From contig JASANE010019223.1 of the NCBI GenBank assembly GCA_030248225.1, forward strand, positions 33,494 to 97,493: a stretch of DNA of 64,000 nucleotides, written 5' to 3'. A program made the translations under genes and the position numbers. Position 1 is the stretch's first letter. Every line of letters starts with the position of its first letter. The stretch comes from Trileptium ribeirensis. Its lineage: Eukaryota > Nematoda > Enoplea > Enoplida > Thoracostomopsidae. Shown here piece by piece: positions 60,532 to 64,000 of this stretch. The notes under the pieces are model-generated. The model did no database searches, was not told the DNA's origin, and saw only the letters and a program-made list of their open reading frames with translations.

Positions 60532-63500
60532 TTAAATTATTTCGCAGCAATCGAAACGGACAAGTAACAATTTCCTTTAGTGGTTGGTTGTCTTATCTAG
60601 AACCGTATCCGTAGGAACTAGCGGACAGTACATAAATAATTAAGGAACGAATGGATATATGCTTTTGAAGTCTTTCATAATGAAAGCCATTCGTTCTGTA
60701 GCTGCCCGATTGAGATTGTCATATATTTAATCCCTTCCATAAGGTTAGCCAAGTTTTCCTTAATGATAGTACTCACTTCTCAGTGACCTAGAAAAACACG
60801 TTAAATTATTTCGCAGCAATCGAAACGGACAAGTAACGAATTCCTTTAGTGGTTGGTTGTCTTATCTAGAACCGTGTCCGTAGGAACTAGCCGACAGTAC
60901 ATAAATAATTCAGGAACGAATGGATATATGCTTTTCAAGTCTTTCATAATTATAGCTATTCGTTCTGTAGCTGCCCGATTGAGTTTGTCATGCATTTAAT
61001 CCCTTCCATAAGGTTCGCCAAGTTTTCATTAATGATAGTACCCACTTCTCAGTGACCTAGAAAAACACGTTAAATTATTTCGCAGCAATCGAAACGGACA
61101 AGTAACAATTTCCTTTAGTGGTTGGTTGTCTTATCTAGAACCGTGTCCGTAGGAACTAGCCGACAGTACATAAATAATTCAAGAACGAATGGATATATGC
61201 TTTTCCAGTCTTTCATAATGATAGCCATTCGTTCTGTAGCTGCCCGATTGAGTTTGTCATGCATTTAATCCCTTCCATAAGGTTCGCCAAGTTTTCATTA
61301 ATGATAGTACCCATTTCTCAGTGACCTAGAAAAACACGTTAAATTATTTCGCAGCAATCGAAACGGACAAGTAACAATTTCCTTTAGTGGTTGGTTGTCT
61401 TATCTAGAACCGTGTCCGTAGGAACTAGCCGACAGTACATAAATAATTCAGGAACGAATGGATATATGCTTTTCAAGTCTTTCATAATTATAGCTATTCG
61501 TTCTGTAGCTGCCCGATTGAGTTTGTCATGCATTTAATCCCTTCCATAAGGTTCGCCAAGTTTTCATTAATGATAGTACCCACTTCTCAGTGACCTAGAA
61601 AAACACGTTAAATTATTTCGCGGCAATCGAAACGGACAAGTAACAATTTCCTTTAGTGGTTGGTTGTCTTATCTAGAACCGTGTCCGTAGGAACTAGCCG
61701 ACAGTACATAAATAATTCAAGAACGAATGGATATATGCTTTTCCAGTCTTTCATAATGATAGCCATTCGTTCTGTAGCTGCCCGATTGAGTTTGTCATGC
61801 ATTTAATCCCTTCCATAAGGTTCGCCAAGTTTTCATTAATGATAGTACCCATTTCTCAGTGACCTAGAAAAACACGTTAAATTATTTCGCAGCAATCGAA
61901 ACGGACAAGTAACAATTTCCTTTAGTGGTTGGTTGTCTTATCTAGAACCGTGTCCGTAGGAACTAGCCGACAGTACATAAATAATTAAGGAACGAATGGA
62001 TATATGCTTTTGAAGTCTTTCATAATGAAAGCCATTCGTTCTGTATCTGCCCGATTGAGATTGTCATATATTTAATCACTTCCATAAGTTTAGCCAAGTT
62101 TTCCTTAATGATAGTACTCACTTCTCAGTGACCTAGAAAAACACGTTAAATTATTTCGCGGCAATCGAAACGGACAAGTAACGAATTCCTTTAGTGGTTG
62201 GTTGTCTTATCTAGAACCGTGTCCGTAGGAACTAGCCGACAGTACATAAATAATTCAGGAACGAATGGATATATGCTTTTCAAGTCTTTCATAATTATAG
62301 CTATTCGTTCTGTAGTTGCCCGATTGAGTTTGTCATGCATTTAATCCCTTCCTTAAGGTTCGCCAAGTTTTATTAATGATAGTACCCACTTCTCAGTGAC
62401 CTAGAAAAACACGTTAAATTATTTCGCAGCAATCGAAACGGACAAGTAACAATTTCCTTTAGTGGTTGGTTGTCTTATCTAGAACCGTGTCCGTAGGAAC
62501 TAGCAGACAGTACATAAATAATTCAGGAACGAATGGATATATGCTTTTCAAGTCTTTCATAATGATAGCCATTCGTTCTGTAGCTGCCCGATTGAGTTTG
62601 TCATGCATTTAATCCCTTCCATAAGGTTCGCCAAGTTTTCATTAATGATAGTACCCATTTCTCAGTGACCTAGAAAAACACGTTAAATTATTTCGCAGCA
62701 ATCGAAACGGACAAGTAACAATTTCCTTTAGTGGTTGGTTGTCTTATCTAGAACCGTGTCCGAAGGAACTAGCCGACAGTACATAAATAATTAAGGAACG
62801 AATGGATATATGCTTTTGAAGTCTTTCATAATGAAAGCCATTCGTTCTGTATCTGCCCGATTGAGATTGTCATATATTTAATCACTTCCATAAGTTTAGC
62901 CAAGTTTTCCTTAATGATAGTACTCACTTCTCAGTGACCTAGAAAAACACGTTAAATTATTTCGCGGCAATCGAAACGGACAAGTAACGAATTCCTTTAG
63001 TGGTTGGTTGTCTTATCTAGAACCGTGTCCGTAGGAACTAGCAGACAGTACATAAATAATTCAGGAACGAATGGATATATGCTTTTCAAGTCTTTCATAA
63101 TGATAGCCATTCGTTCTGTAGCTGCCCGATTGAGTTTGTCATGCATTTAATCCCTTCCATAAGGTTCGCCAAGTTTTCATTAATGATAGTACCCACTTAT
63201 CGGTGACCTAGAAAAACATGTTAAATTATTTCGCAGCAATCGAAACGGACAAGTAACAATTTCTTTTAGTGGTTGGTTGTCTTATCTAGAACCGTGTCCG
63301 TAGGAACTAGCCGACAGTACATAAATAATTCAGGAACGAATGGATATATGCTTTTCAAGTCTTTCATAATGATAGCCATTCGTTCTGTAGCTGCCCGATT
63401 GAGTTTGTCATGCATTTAGTCACTTCCATAAGGTTCGCCAAGTTTGCATTAATTATAGTACCCACTTCTCAGTGACCTAGAAAAACACATTAAATTATTT

Positions 63501-64000
63501 CGCAGCAATCGAAACGGACAAGCAACAATTTCCTTTAGTGGTTGGTTGTCTTATCTAGAACCGTGTCCGTAGGAACTAGCCGACAGTACATAAATAATTC
63601 AGGAACGAATGGATATATGCTTTTCAAGTCTTTCATAATGATAGCCATTCGTTCTGTAGCTGCCCGATTGAGTTTGTCATGCATTTAATCCCTTCCATAA
63701 GGTTCGCCAAGTTTTCATTAATTATAGTACCCACTTCTCAGTGACCTATAAAAACACGTTAAATTATTTCGCAGCAATCGAAACGGACAAGCAACAATTT
63801 CCTTTAGTGGTTGGTTGTCTTATCTAGAACCGTGTCCGTAGGAACTAGCCGACAGTACATAAATAATTCAGGAACGAATGGATATATGCTTTTCAAGTCT
63901 TTCATAATGATAGCCATTCGTTCTGTACCTGCCCAATTGAGTTTGTCATGCATTTAATAACTTCCATAAGGTTCGCCAAGTTTTCATTAATGATAGTACC
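60532..64000. repeat. Tandem satellite-like array, 269 bp x 13, runs off the window
   Basis: Units begin TTAAATTATTTCGCAGCAAT at 60532, 60801, 61070, 61339, 61608, 61877, 62146, 62414 and onward every 269 bp; one unit is a base shorter. Each carries the 10-bp inverted pair GAACGAATGG and CCATTCGTTC around a 32-nt loop. Three sequence types (A: TTTTGAAGTC with ATGAAAGCC; B: ATTATAGCTATTCG; C: ATGATAGCCATTCG) are interspersed, giving a higher-order pattern. Non-coding. Confidence 0.97.

Larger units (their letters stand above)
49129..64000. other. Repeat-dominated 3' flank or intron
   Basis: Begins with GTAAGT, so the first part is an intron of the ARHGAP-like gene. Arrays and transposons are listed separately. 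Stretches where I see nothing nameable: about 49130-49550, 49750-50060, 50410-51330, 51380-51820, 52090-52460, 52980-53630, 53900-54380, 56800-57370, 57930-58660 and 60110-60530. Confidence 0.5.

Overview
This is animal (metazoan, probably invertebrate) nuclear DNA. Genes appear as short exons of 127-471 nt with GT..AG borders and matching codon phases, separated by long AT-rich introns. Non-autonomous DNA transposons, foldback elements and tandem arrays fill the introns. Nothing looks bacterial: there are no operons, long ORFs, CRISPR, tRNA or rRNA genes. I cannot name the phylum from the sequence.

Two plus-strand genes can be read, both incomplete. (1) Four exons between 1689 and 6720 encode one whole FAS1 (fasciclin) domain and the start of a second, as in secreted or membrane-bound adhesion proteins of the TGFBI/periostin/midline-fasciclin type. 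Their splice phases agree at every junction (0/0, 1/2, 2/1). A weak fifth exon may lie at 7182-7265. (2) Four exons at 28069-28195, 44623-44758, 47379-47849 and 48922-49128 join in frame into about 313 residues: a Ser/Pro/Thr/Ala-rich linker followed by a PH domain very like that of the RhoGAPs ARHGAP21/ARHGAP23. The RhoGAP domain is not seen before 64000. These exons were found by reading frame, splice site and phase, because two of them are shorter than 50 codons.

Layout. 1-6720: FAS1 exons and introns. 6721-28068: no secure exon; small transposon remnants, tandem arrays at 12.7, 15.1 and 16.5-18.3 kb, a LINE 3' end at 25.3 kb. 28.1-49.1 kb: ARHGAP-like gene, with a 16.4-kb intron holding two foldback elements and a third just before its next array-free stretch (30.2, 40.7 and 41.8 kb), a MITE inserted in an old tandem array (36.9 kb), a ten-copy 180-bp array (38.7-40.5 kb) and hAT-like copies. 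44759-47378 holds a compact Mutator-like element with an intact 150-codon DNA-binding-type ORF. 49.1-64 kb: almost all repeats, with arrays of 45, 91, about 345 and 269 bp; the last runs off the window.

Main points for a second look: a 36-bp in-frame duplication of a splice donor in the ARHGAP-like gene (12-residue alternative exon end); a 614-bp near-perfect hairpin element with an exact 8-bp target duplication; the ORF-bearing element with 3+3 inverted subterminal repeats; 30 copies of a 45-bp repeat without a single indel; and three arrays whose units each carry a hairpin.
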